A DNA stretch of 64,000 bases from CAZLWA01 sp964563165 (GTDB lineage Bacteria; CLD3; SB21): positions 1 to 64,000 of the forward strand of contig CAZLWA010000043.1 in assembly GCA_964563165.1 (NCBI GenBank), in the 5' to 3' direction. The notes below the pieces were generated by a model that was not told the DNA's origin, did no database searches, and saw only the letters and a list, made by a program, of their open reading frames with translations. Below, one piece after another: positions 51,565 through 59,461 of this stretch (position 1 is the first letter of the stretch; every line of letters starts with the position of its first letter). The position numbers and the translations under genes were made by a program.

Positions 51565-52957
51565 TATTTTCCAGCGCTTTCAAAATGCCGCGCGCTTTGT
51601 CCCAGCATTCCTGATATTCCTCTTCGGGATCCGAATCCCAGACGATCGCGCCGCCCGTTTGAAAATACGCACGGTCGCCTTGTGTAATGAGCGTCCGTAT
51701 GATCACGGACAAATCCAGATTTCCATCGTATCCGATGTATCCCAGCGCTCCGGAATAAATCCCGCGTTTGAATTTTTCCAATTCTTCGATAATTTCCATT
51801 GCACGGATTTTGGGCGCCCCGGTCATCGACCCCGGCGGGAAACAGGACGTGATCGCGTCCATGAATGTATGCTTTCGATCCAGCGTGCTTTTGACAGTGG
51901 AAACCATTTGAAACACCGTGGAGTATTTTTCGATCGTGAAAATATTTTCAACGTGAACCGATCCGATCTCGGAAATCCTGCCCAGATCATTTCGCACCAG
52001 ATCCACGATCATCAGATTCTCCGCGCGGTCTTTGTCGCTGTGTAATAAATCCAAAAATTGTTTTTCGTCCTCATGAAAATCATTTTTTCGCGGCCGCGTA
52101 CCCTTGATGGGTTTGCTTTCGCAGGAGCCGTCGCTGATTTTTAAGAAACGTTCGGGGGAGGAACTGATGACGGAAAAATCTTTGCACCGCAAGATTGCCG
52201 AAAAAGGAGACGGGCTGGTTTCCACCAAATTTCGAAAAATATCAATGTCCGTTCCGGAGTTCTTATTCCTGAGATGGATATCGAATCGCTGGGATAAATT
52301 CACTTCATAGGCATCTCCCGCCGCGACCAATTCCTTTATTTTCTTGATACTGTTGAGATAACCATTCTTGGCCACGGTGGTTGCAAGTTCAAAATCAAAA
52401 TAAGCCTGTGATGGACTGGGGACGTCCGATCGGATTATGTTTTCAAGCTTCTTAATGGTATCGGCATCGCCAACCAGGTACTTTTTATTCGATACGTGAT
52501 CCACAAAAGCGATTCCGGTATAAAGCATCCAATAAGAATCCGGCAGGCCGAGATCGTCTTCCGCCCGGGAACCCAGCGATTCCAATTGATCCTTTAGATC
52601 GTAGCCCCAATACCCGACCGCTCCGCCAAAGAAGGGCTTTTGACCAAAAATGGTTTTGTCAAAACAATAATTCAGCCTATCGGCATGCATAAGCTGCGCA
52701 AAGCGATCCCAAGGATTACCCGTGAACGTTTCAGTTTTGTCCCCGGAAGTGATTGTGACGCGGTCCCGTTTTGAAAAAAACACCGCCTGGGGATTACAAC
52801 CCAGGTACGAAAAACGCGAATTTTCCGTATTCGGCAGGGAACTGTATAAGAAAAAGCTGTGTTCGCAGGGATAGAATCTGGCGTAGAGATCAAGGAGGGA
52901 TTTTGTCCATTCAAATTCTTTTAAGAAAATATCGCTCACATTACTCCAGAATTTCAA
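51533..52957 (-). CDS. pabB: Aminodeoxychorismate synthase component I
   Basis: 474 residues, chorismate-binding fold. The active-site phrase is PIKGTRPR (Lys as in PabB; TrpE has PIAGT), followed by LMIVDLVRNDLGRI, SCFPPGSMTGAPK and IYSGALGYIGYDGN. It turns chorismate plus amide nitrogen into ADC for pABA/folate. The glutaminase (PabA) is not here; an anthranilate-synthase subunit may supply it. It overlaps pabC by 17 bases upstream and the convergent amidase by 32 bases at its end. Confidence 0.92.
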   Translation of the reverse strand: MKFWSNVSDIFLKEFEWTKSLLDLYARFYPCEHSFFLYSSLPNTENSRFSYLGCNPQAVFFSKRDRVTITSGDKTETFTGNPWDRFAQLMHADRLNYCFDKTIFGQKPFFGGAVGYWGYDLKDQLESLGSRAEDDLGLPDSYWMLYTGIAFVDHVSNKKYLVGDADTIKKLENIIRSDVPSPSQAYFDFELATTVAKNGYLNSIKKIKELVAAGDAYEVNLSQRFDIHLRNKNSGTDIDIFRNLVETSPSPFSAILRCKDFSVISSSPERFLKISDGSCESKPIKGTRPRKNDFHEDEKQFLDLLHSDKDRAENLMIVDLVRNDLGRISEIGSVHVENIFTIEKYSTVFQMVSTVKSTLDRKHTFMDAITSCFPPGSMTGAPKIRAMEIIEELEKFKRGIYSGALGYIGYDGNLDLSVIIRTLITQGDRAYFQTGGAIVWDSDPEEEYQECWDKARGILKALENIISPISRTRQ

Positions 52958-53819
52958 TAAGGGTCTGTCTAAAGGAATCCAGGATGTGCTTCGTCCAATC
53001 CCCGATATTTCCCCTTCCGACAGTTATTTCTTCAGTTTGAGATACCGGCAGCACCTCGATGTTGGTGTTCGTCAAAAAAATTTCGTCCGCTTCCAGTACG
53101 TCGTTCTTTGAAAAAGTACTTTGAGAAAGCGGAAGGTTCAATTTATTCTTCAGCAAATAAATCACGCGTTCCCTGGTCACGCCGGGCAAAACGCCGGCTA
53201 AGACGGGTGGCGTAAAAACGGTTTTATTTTTTATTATGAAAATATTACTGGACGTTCCCTCGTAAACGGTTTCAAAGAAATCCATGAAAATCATTTCGTA
53301 GCAATTCTTATCCAGCGCCTCTTGCTTAGGCAGAACGTTGCGCTGGGCGCTGAGGGATTTCATGCCGCGGCCGTCATGGCTATTGAAAAAATTTGTTTTT
53401 TGAAAATCGATCTTTACGCCTTTCTGATAAAGACTTTCAGGAATTTCTTTTCTGGGGCGAACCATCACGAGAAAATTGGGTTTCATGGTTTTTGAAAACC
53501 CAAAACCGAATTGGTCCCCGGTACCGCGGGTAACGGTAATTCGGATATACGCATCGAGGAGATCGTTGCGCAGAAGCAATTCGCCGAGGATATGCCGTAC
53601 GTCCGACGGTGAATAATTCAGCGGAATTCGCATGCGCTGGCAGTCGTCTTTAAGCCGGTTAAAATGCTCATGGTAAGAGACCACTCCTCGCTTGATGGCA
53701 CGCAGCGTATCGAAAACGCCGTCGCCGTATAAGAACCCGCGGTCACTCGGGGAAATCGCAACGGCACTTTCCGGAAGATACGTATCGTTGTAAAAAGCAA
53801 TGTATGCGGGGGAAGGCAT
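52941..53819 (-). CDS. pabC: Aminodeoxychorismate lyase / class IV aminotransferase
   Basis: 292 residues from ATG 53819, with AAGGA nine bases upstream; a longer start 36 bases earlier lacks a ribosome binding site. Fold-type IV PLP enzyme: YGDGVFDTLRAI near the N-terminus, RITVTRGTG, the PLP lysine in SLSAQRNVLPKQEAL region and EGTSSNIFIIKN, PPVLAGVLPGVTRERV. Neighbourhood next to pabB argues for ADC lyase (ADC to pABA plus pyruvate). Branched-chain or D-amino-acid aminotransferase activity is the alternative. It is translationally linked to pabB by overlap. Confidence 0.85.
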   Translation of the reverse strand: MPSPAYIAFYNDTYLPESAVAISPSDRGFLYGDGVFDTLRAIKRGVVSYHEHFNRLKDDCQRMRIPLNYSPSDVRHILGELLLRNDLLDAYIRITVTRGTGDQFGFGFSKTMKPNFLVMVRPRKEIPESLYQKGVKIDFQKTNFFNSHDGRGMKSLSAQRNVLPKQEALDKNCYEMIFMDFFETVYEGTSSNIFIIKNKTVFTPPVLAGVLPGVTRERVIYLLKNKLNLPLSQSTFSKNDVLEADEIFLTNTNIEVLPVSQTEEITVGRGNIGDWTKHILDSFRQTLIEILE

Positions 53820-53842
53820 AACCTGATTCCTTGAGAAACAAA

Positions 53843-53874
53843 CCGTGATTGGCACCGGTCGAAGTTAATCACGG
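53843..53874 (-). promoter_or_regulatory. Terminator-like hairpin in the pabC leader
   Basis: An 8-bp perfect stem (CCGTGATT at 53843-53850, AATCACGG at 53867-53874) with a 16-base loop reads on the minus strand into TTTGTTT, 23 bases before the pabC ATG. It could be an attenuator for pabC-pabB. It lies upstream of the likely mqnC promoter, so it would not affect mqnC. Confidence 0.4.
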
Positions 53875-53912
53875 GGCTTTTTACATGCAAACGAAAATCA
53901 TTCGGAAACTTC

Positions 53913-53941
53913 TTGAATCGAAGCTCTTTTTTATTTATGTT
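53913..53941 (+). promoter_or_regulatory. Candidate sigma-70 promoter of mqnC
   Basis: TTGAAT (53913-53918) and TATGTT (53936-53941), 17 bases apart, four of six matches each. Transcription would start near 53948, about 40 bases before the ATG. Confidence 0.38.
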
Positions 53942-53986
53942 AGTCAAGTTTCAATAACTTTTGAAAGTTCAAATTCGAAGGCTCTT

Positions 53987-55069
53987 ATGATAGATCATAT
54001 TATTGGCAAGGTCGAGAACGGGGAGCGGTTGAGTTTTGAGGACGGTGTGGCGCTCTATCAATGCAAAGAGCTGCCCCTGCTGAGTTTTCTTGCGAATTAC
54101 GTCCGTCAAAAGCACAAACCGGGTACTACCGTCACCTACATCATAGATCGCAACATCAATTACACCAACGTGTGCGTGGACCGCTGCAGTTTCTGCGCGT
54201 TCTATCGCCCCGTAGGTTCGACGGAAGGTTATACGCTGCCGACGGAAGTCATCGATGCGAAGATCGACGAACTCATTTCGCTCGAAGGCATTCAAATTTT
54301 AATGCAGGGCGGATTGAATCCGAAATTGAAAATCGATTATTATGAGGATCTATTTCGCCATCTCAAATCGAAATATCCTCAGATCTGGCTGCACGTGCTG
54401 AGTGCGCCGGAAATTGATTACATTGCTAAAATTTCCGGTCTCAGTTTGGAAGAAACTTTGTCGCGCCTCAAAGCGGCGGGTTTGGATTCGGTACCTGGGG
54501 CGGGAGCCGAGATCCTCGTGGACCGTGTGCGCGAAGAAGTTTCCCGCGGTAAATGCGATGCCGACAGTTGGCTGGAGGTTCACCGCACTTGCCATAAACT
54601 CGGCATCACAACAACTGCGACGATGATGTACGGTCACGTAGAAACGATTGAAGATCGGATCAATCACTTGCTCACCATTCGAAACTTTCAGGATGAAAGT
54701 CTTTCGAAATACGGTGTCGGTTTTACCGCGTTCATTCCATGGAATTTCCAGCCCGGGGGAGTGCCGCTCGGAGAAAATCCAAATGTCCGGCTCACGACAA
54801 CTGTCGAATATTTACAGACGCTCGCTATCTCGCGATTGATGATCGACAATATTGAAAATTTCCAGGTCTCGTGGGTGACACAAGGGCAGGACATCGGGCA
54901 AATGGGGCTCAATTACGGCGCGAATGATTTCGGCAGTTTAATGATCGAAGAAAATGTTGTGAGCCAGAACGGAACGAGCTTCAACGTCACCGTTAAAGAT
55001 ATCGAGCGCATGATTGCCGACGCCGGTTATGTACCGAAGCGCAGGAACAATCATTATCAGTTTATTTAA
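53987..55069 (+). CDS. mqnC: Cyclic dehypoxanthine futalosine synthase
   Basis: 360 residues from ATG 53987, with GAAGG before it; extra upstream residues in the same frame are unlike the family. Radical-SAM enzyme with the CxxxCxxC cluster motif (Cys63, Cys67, Cys70, CVDRCSFCAFYR), QGGLNP, PGAGAEILVDRVR, TATMMYGHVET and SWVTQGQDIGQ, the set seen in MqnC rather than MqnE. It closes the ring of dehypoxanthine futalosine in the futalosine pathway to menaquinone, so this organism probably uses menaquinone made that way. mqnA, B, D and E are not in the window. It diverges from pabC. Confidence 0.93.
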   Translation: MIDHIIGKVENGERLSFEDGVALYQCKELPLLSFLANYVRQKHKPGTTVTYIIDRNINYTNVCVDRCSFCAFYRPVGSTEGYTLPTEVIDAKIDELISLEGIQILMQGGLNPKLKIDYYEDLFRHLKSKYPQIWLHVLSAPEIDYIAKISGLSLEETLSRLKAAGLDSVPGAGAEILVDRVREEVSRGKCDADSWLEVHRTCHKLGITTTATMMYGHVETIEDRINHLLTIRNFQDESLSKYGVGFTAFIPWNFQPGGVPLGENPNVRLTTTVEYLQTLAISRLMIDNIENFQVSWVTQGQDIGQMGLNYGANDFGSLMIEENVVSQNGTSFNVTVKDIERMIADAGYVPKRRNNHYQFI

Positions 55070-55137
55070 TCGTCCATCCGTAATCTTCAATCTGCTATTT
55101 CTTTCCGCCACCACGTCTAAGTCAAAGAAGCCTCATC

Positions 55138-56568
55138 TCAGCGGGTACCGCTGACGGAGGCATCGTAGTCTATGCCTTGCCTTACGAGCACCTGTTTTAC
55201 TTTCCAGCCATAGAATGTGAGATAGGCAAAACACAAAACCGGAATGATATAAGAAAGATGGATATCAAATCTATCGGCGCAGTAACCCTGGAGCGGGGGA
55301 ATGATCGCACCGCCGGCAATCATCATGATTAAGAGCGAGGATCCCTGATTCGTATATTTTCCAAGCCCTGCGATGGAGAGCGAAAAAATGCACGGCCACA
55401 TGACCGAACAAAATAATCCGCCGCTCACAAAACAATAAAGAGCTAATTTTCCCGAAGAAAACAATCCGATCAGCATCATGACTGCCGCCAGCGCTCCGAA
55501 AAGCGTCATCGTAAGAGCCGGTTTTTCCCGGGAAAGAAAAAATCCTGCGATCAGAATTAAAATAAACGGAAAATAAAAAAACAGATCAATCATTTTATCG
55601 CCTTGGCCTGCGGCATTCAACTTTATGAAATTCACGATCAGAATGACTCCATAAGCAGCGAGCGGAACAACGATCATTAAAATTTTTTTCAAAGTTTTGC
55701 CCGGATCAAAGGCGGTTATCGCCCCGGTCCATCTTCCGATCATTAAACTTCCCCAGAACAGCGAAACAAAGTGTACCGTTTGAGAAGATTCCAGGCCGAG
55801 GACCTGCGGCTGCCTCATCAACTCGGGTAAGTTGCTTTGAATCGTTACTTCTACACCGACATAAACAAAGATCGCGATCATACCGAGAATGAGTTGTGGA
55901 AATTTCAAAGCGCCAAGATCCTTTTCTAATTTTTCGGGATTGGTAACGGGTGGAAGTTTGGAGAAACCTAGAATAGCCGCAAAAAGAAGAAAAGCTGCAG
56001 AAAGAAGGACGTAGGGCATCTTGATTACACTCAATTCAACTTCACCCGTTCCCGCCAGACTTCCAAAAATAGCATAGCCCAAAAGTAAAGGCCCGATAGC
56101 GGTTCCGAACGAATTAATTCCCCCGCCAAGGCTGATACGGTGAGAACCGGTTGCCGGGTCGCCGAGCGCAGTCATGTAAGGATTGGCAACGATCTGCTGC
56201 AGGGCAAAACCAAGGCCTACTACAAAGAGCGACGTGAGCATAAGTGCAAAAGATTGAAGAGACGCGGCAGGAACAAAACCGAGCGCGCCGATCGCAGAGG
56301 TCGTAAGCCCGAGTACCAGGCCTTTTTTGTAGCCGATCTTATTCAGCGGGTCGCCGGTTGAAACGGAAATGATAAAGTAAATAAGCGAACCGACGGTGTA
56401 GGAAATGTAGAAAGCAAAGTCAACCAACTGGCTTTGCCACTGCAATAATATGAAATGTTTTTTGAAAACGGGTATAAGAACGGTATTGCTTGCCGCGACA
56501 AATCCCCAGAAAAAAAACACGGAGATCAGCAAGGCCAGCGATGATTTCGTATTGTTGGAATAGTTCAT
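55138..56568 (-). CDS. MFS sugar transporter, FucP-like
   Basis: 476 residues from ATG 56568; a longer in-frame start would overlap the SpoIID-like gene by 100 bases and precede the first membrane helix with an unrelated extension. Twelve transmembrane helices. The first half (FFFWGFVAASNTVLIPVFKKHF, GDPLNKIGYKKGLVLGL) and the mid-loop (ANPYMTALGDPATGSHRISLGGGINSFG, quoted in pieces: ANPYMTALGDP, GGGINSFGTAIGPLLL) are FucP-family. The proton-coupled L-fucose permease family also moves glucose, galactose or GlcNAc, so the substrate is open. No sugar-metabolism genes are next to it. The gap to mqnC (convergent) is 68 bases without a clear terminator. Confidence 0.87.
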   Translation of the reverse strand: MNYSNNTKSSLALLISVFFFWGFVAASNTVLIPVFKKHFILLQWQSQLVDFAFYISYTVGSLIYFIISVSTGDPLNKIGYKKGLVLGLTTSAIGALGFVPAASLQSFALMLTSLFVVGLGFALQQIVANPYMTALGDPATGSHRISLGGGINSFGTAIGPLLLGYAIFGSLAGTGEVELSVIKMPYVLLSAAFLLFAAILGFSKLPPVTNPEKLEKDLGALKFPQLILGMIAIFVYVGVEVTIQSNLPELMRQPQVLGLESSQTVHFVSLFWGSLMIGRWTGAITAFDPGKTLKKILMIVVPLAAYGVILIVNFIKLNAAGQGDKMIDLFFYFPFILILIAGFFLSREKPALTMTLFGALAAVMMLIGLFSSGKLALYCFVSGGLFCSVMWPCIFSLSIAGLGKYTNQGSSLLIMMIAGGAIIPPLQGYCADRFDIHLSYIIPVLCFAYLTFYGWKVKQVLVRQGIDYDASVSGTR

Positions 56569-56597
56569 ACGGATGATGGTGCACCGGAAGGTATTCT

Positions 56598-57863
56598 CTA
56601 GTACATCTTCTGTGTCGACGTTCCGCGGTAGAAAAATTGCAGAATTTGTTTGTACGTATATCCCAATTTTGCCATAGTCCGCGCGCTGTATTGGCACATG
56701 CCTACGCCATGCCCGTACCCGGCGCCTTTACATACGACAGTTTGGATCGTGCCGTCCGGATTGCGCGTCAGGTCTAACCGGAAAAGGGAACTGTATAAAA
56801 TATATCTGTCCCCCTTTAAAATTCGCCGAATCTGTTCGCCCGTGACAACGTAGCTGTCTTTGGCAAAGCCGATCTTAAATTCCTGAACACGTTGGGATGA
56901 ATCGCGCTTAAGTATCGTGAGATTATACAATTTTTGCGAATCGAGTTTGGCGAAATTTTCATTGGGCATTTGGTCTTTCAAAACTGCCGGTAAATTTGCT
57001 TTGATTAATTTACTTATCTCATCGCCCGCCCATTTCAATTCCCACCGGTAACGCGGCGACTCCGCGCATAGCGCCGTATCGCCGATCTGATTACTGATGC
57101 TGACCAGGTAAGGCGCATGCGGCGACGATTTCCAAACGTCTTGCGCATTCGCCGTCACGCCGCCGCACGTCGAAAAATACAACGCATTGATCGGCTTGCC
57201 TTCATACGTGGCGATTTCACCCAGCGTTTCCAAAACGGCTTGATTCGTCAACTCGCTTTCACTCGATGCGCCCTGATAAACCTGATCGCTGACATCGCTG
57301 GCAAAAAAATAATCCTGTTTCATATTTTTGTTCTTGTTTCTCACCGCATACGTCCGTGCGGCAACTGCCTGTGCTTTGCCGGCGTCGAGCTGATCGGACG
57401 CAAGGCTTCCAATTTCATTTTTTACCACCCCCATCACATACGATTCCATATCAAGGTTATTTACAATAAATACCTGCTGTCCGTCCGTCCAGGCCGTTAA
57501 ACTCCCGCGGTAAGCGTTGCTGCCGACCTGAAACCGGTTGTCCGGTGACTTAGCCAGCATCCAAACTTTCTCGAAAGTTCCCAGGGATTTAAGCTGAGCA
57601 TTGAGTATTTCTATTTTGTTCTGTGCGGGCTTCAATTGAATTTGCTCGCCGGCTGAAACGAACGTAATATCCTGCTGGGTGTCGGAATTTTTTGCCGCGA
57701 AAGCCATCGTTGCAGAAATTACAACGGGCTGGGAGGTTTTTTGAATGAGAACTTTGACTTGAGGAATATTGGTATTTTCCGGAACGGAACGAAAGGTCGA
57801 AGGGCCCGCACAGCCGATGGCGATCACCATACCGGCAATCATGGAAAAAAAAACTGTTTTCAT
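56598..57863 (-). CDS. SpoIID/LytB-domain lipoprotein
   Basis: 421 residues. Lipoprotein signal (lipobox AIGC, Cys about 18), then a SpoIID-type domain with MESYVMGVVKNEIGS (catalytic-type Glu), QAVAARTYAVRNKNK, YFSTCGGVTA and the C-terminal GAGYGHGVGMCQYSAR. In B. subtilis SpoIID is a lytic transglycosylase acting on peptidoglycan lacking stem peptides; similar proteins in non-sporulating diderms, often lipoproteins, probably remodel the cell wall. Catalytic Glu (VVKNEIG) is present. It lies 29 bases upstream of the MFS transporter gene on the same strand. A promoter for the small gene opposite (57866-57894) begins right at its start codon. Confidence 0.88.
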   Translation of the reverse strand: MKTVFFSMIAGMVIAIGCAGPSTFRSVPENTNIPQVKVLIQKTSQPVVISATMAFAAKNSDTQQDITFVSAGEQIQLKPAQNKIEILNAQLKSLGTFEKVWMLAKSPDNRFQVGSNAYRGSLTAWTDGQQVFIVNNLDMESYVMGVVKNEIGSLASDQLDAGKAQAVAARTYAVRNKNKNMKQDYFFASDVSDQVYQGASSESELTNQAVLETLGEIATYEGKPINALYFSTCGGVTANAQDVWKSSPHAPYLVSISNQIGDTALCAESPRYRWELKWAGDEISKLIKANLPAVLKDQMPNENFAKLDSQKLYNLTILKRDSSQRVQEFKIGFAKDSYVVTGEQIRRILKGDRYILYSSLFRLDLTRNPDGTIQTVVCKGAGYGHGVGMCQYSARTMAKLGYTYKQILQFFYRGTSTQKMY

Positions 57864-57865
57864 TT

Positions 57866-57894
57866 TTGACCGTTTTCAGTTTTGGTTGTATAAT
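57866..57894 (+). promoter_or_regulatory. Consensus sigma-70 promoter for the small membrane gene
   Basis: TTGACC (57866-57871) and a perfect TATAAT (57889-57894) are exactly 17 bases apart. It is the best promoter match I found in the window. Transcription would start near 57901, about 47 bases before the ATG at 57948. Confidence 0.65.
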
Positions 57895-57947
57895 TAAATT
57901 AACTCACTGATCACATTTTCTTAAAACCTAAATTAATTCATTTGTTT

Positions 57948-58046
57948 ATGGCCGACATGAATGACATGCTGCTGTTACTGCTCTTAGTTTCTCTTTTCTC
58001 CTTCTTCTGCGGAACGCTGTTCGTCCTGCACAAATATTATAAGTAA
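57948..58046 (+). CDS. Predicted 32-residue single-helix membrane protein
   Basis: ATG 57948 to TAA 58044-58046, 32 residues: a short polar N-terminus (MADMNDM), then a hydrophobic run LLLLLLVSLFSFFCGTLFVL that fits one transmembrane helix, and a basic end HKYYK (inside-positive). It lies in the only plus-strand gap in this part of the window, directly downstream of a consensus promoter. There is no Shine-Dalgarno sequence, and Met4 and Met7 are alternative starts. The stop is 14 bases from the end of the convergent response-regulator gene. Expression is inferred only. Confidence 0.45.
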   Translation: MADMNDMLLLLLLVSLFSFFCGTLFVLHKYYK

Positions 58047-58060
58047 GGCAACCTTCAATT

Positions 58061-59443
58061 TCAATTTGAATTTTCGTCATCCGCGATCTTATCCGATTCG
58101 ATCGAATAGTATTTCAATTTCTTGTGCAGATTGGTCCGTTCTATTCCCAGATCATTTGCCGCCCGCGTCACATTCCAATCACATTTTTGCATCACATGCA
58201 AAATATGCGCACGTTCAACTTCCTCCTTGACCTCCTTTAACGTTTTTTCAAACGAGATGTTTTTGACATACCCACCGGTCTCATTTTCAACGATACCTTC
58301 AGGCAATTCGTTTTCCTGAATCACATCGCCGGCACTGAGAATGATCATACGCTCCACGACGTTTCGCAATTCACGGATATTACCCTTCCACTGGTATTCA
58401 GTCAGCCGCGCCATGGCTTCAGGCGAAAACGCTTTTATTTTCAATCCGCTTTCGTCGCAGCATTGCTTCATGAAATAATCAATGAGTAAAGGAATGTCCG
58501 GTTTCCGCTGGCGGAGGGGCGGCATTGTGATCGGAACGACGTTCAGGCGAAAATACAGATCTTCCCTGAAATTTCCCTTTCCGACTTCGGCCTTTAGATC
58601 TTTATTGGTTGCCGCTATGACGCGTACATCCACTTTGATGGTCTTGGTGCCGCCGACCTTCTCAAATTCGCCTTCCTGAAGCGCGCGCAGGGCTTTGGCC
58701 TGAACCTTCAAACTCATGTCGCCGATCTCATCAAGAAAGATCGTTCCGGTATCCGCCAGAGAGAATTTTCCGTCGCGGTCCGCGACCGAGCCTGTATACG
58801 CTCCCTTGACGGCGCCGAACAATTCGCTTTCAATGAGTTCCTCCGGAATCGCGGCGCAATTGACCTTGATGAACGGCCTGTTGACACGGGAGCTGTTATC
58901 GTGGATCGCCCGCGCAACCAGTTCCTTTCCGGTTCCGCTTTCCCCGAAGACAAGCACCCGTACATTGGTGGAAGCAATTTTGCGGATTTGCGCCCGAATG
59001 TCATTCATTACAGAACTCCCGCCGACCATTTCAAATTTCTTAGAGACCTCATTCTTGAGTGAGCGGTTCTCCTCACGCAGAGAGATTTTTTCAAGTGCGT
59101 TCTTGGCCAGGATCAAAACTTTTTCTTTGGTCAGCGGCTTTTCGATAAAATCATACGCGCCCGATTTCACCGCGTCCACCGCATTTTCGATCGATCCGTG
59201 CCCGGACATCATCACGACGATCATTTCCGGTTTGTGATTCTTGATCTGCTTTAGAACATCAATACCGCCCGTTTCCGGCATCAGCAGGTCCAAAAAGACC
59301 AGGTCGATCCCGTTGTCGCGGATCACCTTCATAGCCTCCGCGCCGTTTTCGCTCGAATGAACGCGGTACCCGTCGCTTTGTAAGATCATCTCCAGCGAGC
59401 GGCGAATATTTTTTTCGTCATCCACGATGAGAATATGGTTCAC
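58061..59443 (-). CDS. Sigma-54-dependent response regulator, NtrX-like
   Basis: 460 residues. Receiver (about 3-120) with Asp8/Asp9 and phospho-acceptor Asp52 (VFLDLLMPETGG) and Lys102 (FIEKPL). AAA+ domain: Walker A GESGTGKE (168-175), sigma-54 loop GAYTGS (214-219) where the usual ending is GA(F/Y)TGA, Walker B TIFLDEIGD. The C-terminal Fis-type helix-turn-helix (WNVTRAANDLGIERTNLHKKLKYY) is very close to NtrX. The final Ser in the loop is unusual. NtrX proteins govern nitrogen or redox responses and envelope genes; the target is unknown. The next gene downstream on the same strand is the SpoIID-like one beyond the small gene. It lies 18 bases after murJ. Confidence 0.92.
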   Translation of the reverse strand: MNHILIVDDEKNIRRSLEMILQSDGYRVHSSENGAEAMKVIRDNGIDLVFLDLLMPETGGIDVLKQIKNHKPEMIVVMMSGHGSIENAVDAVKSGAYDFIEKPLTKEKVLILAKNALEKISLREENRSLKNEVSKKFEMVGGSSVMNDIRAQIRKIASTNVRVLVFGESGTGKELVARAIHDNSSRVNRPFIKVNCAAIPEELIESELFGAVKGAYTGSVADRDGKFSLADTGTIFLDEIGDMSLKVQAKALRALQEGEFEKVGGTKTIKVDVRVIAATNKDLKAEVGKGNFREDLYFRLNVVPITMPPLRQRKPDIPLLIDYFMKQCCDESGLKIKAFSPEAMARLTEYQWKGNIRELRNVVERMIILSAGDVIQENELPEGIVENETGGYVKNISFEKTLKEVKEEVERAHILHVMQKCDWNVTRAANDLGIERTNLHKKLKYYSIESDKIADDENSN

Positions 59444-59461
59444 TCAGACTCCTAACAATAT

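Noticed and set aside
53850..53866. Sigma-54 promoter (TGGCAC) near pabC/mqnC
   Set aside because: TGGCAC is present but the -12 element TTGCA is not at the required distance.
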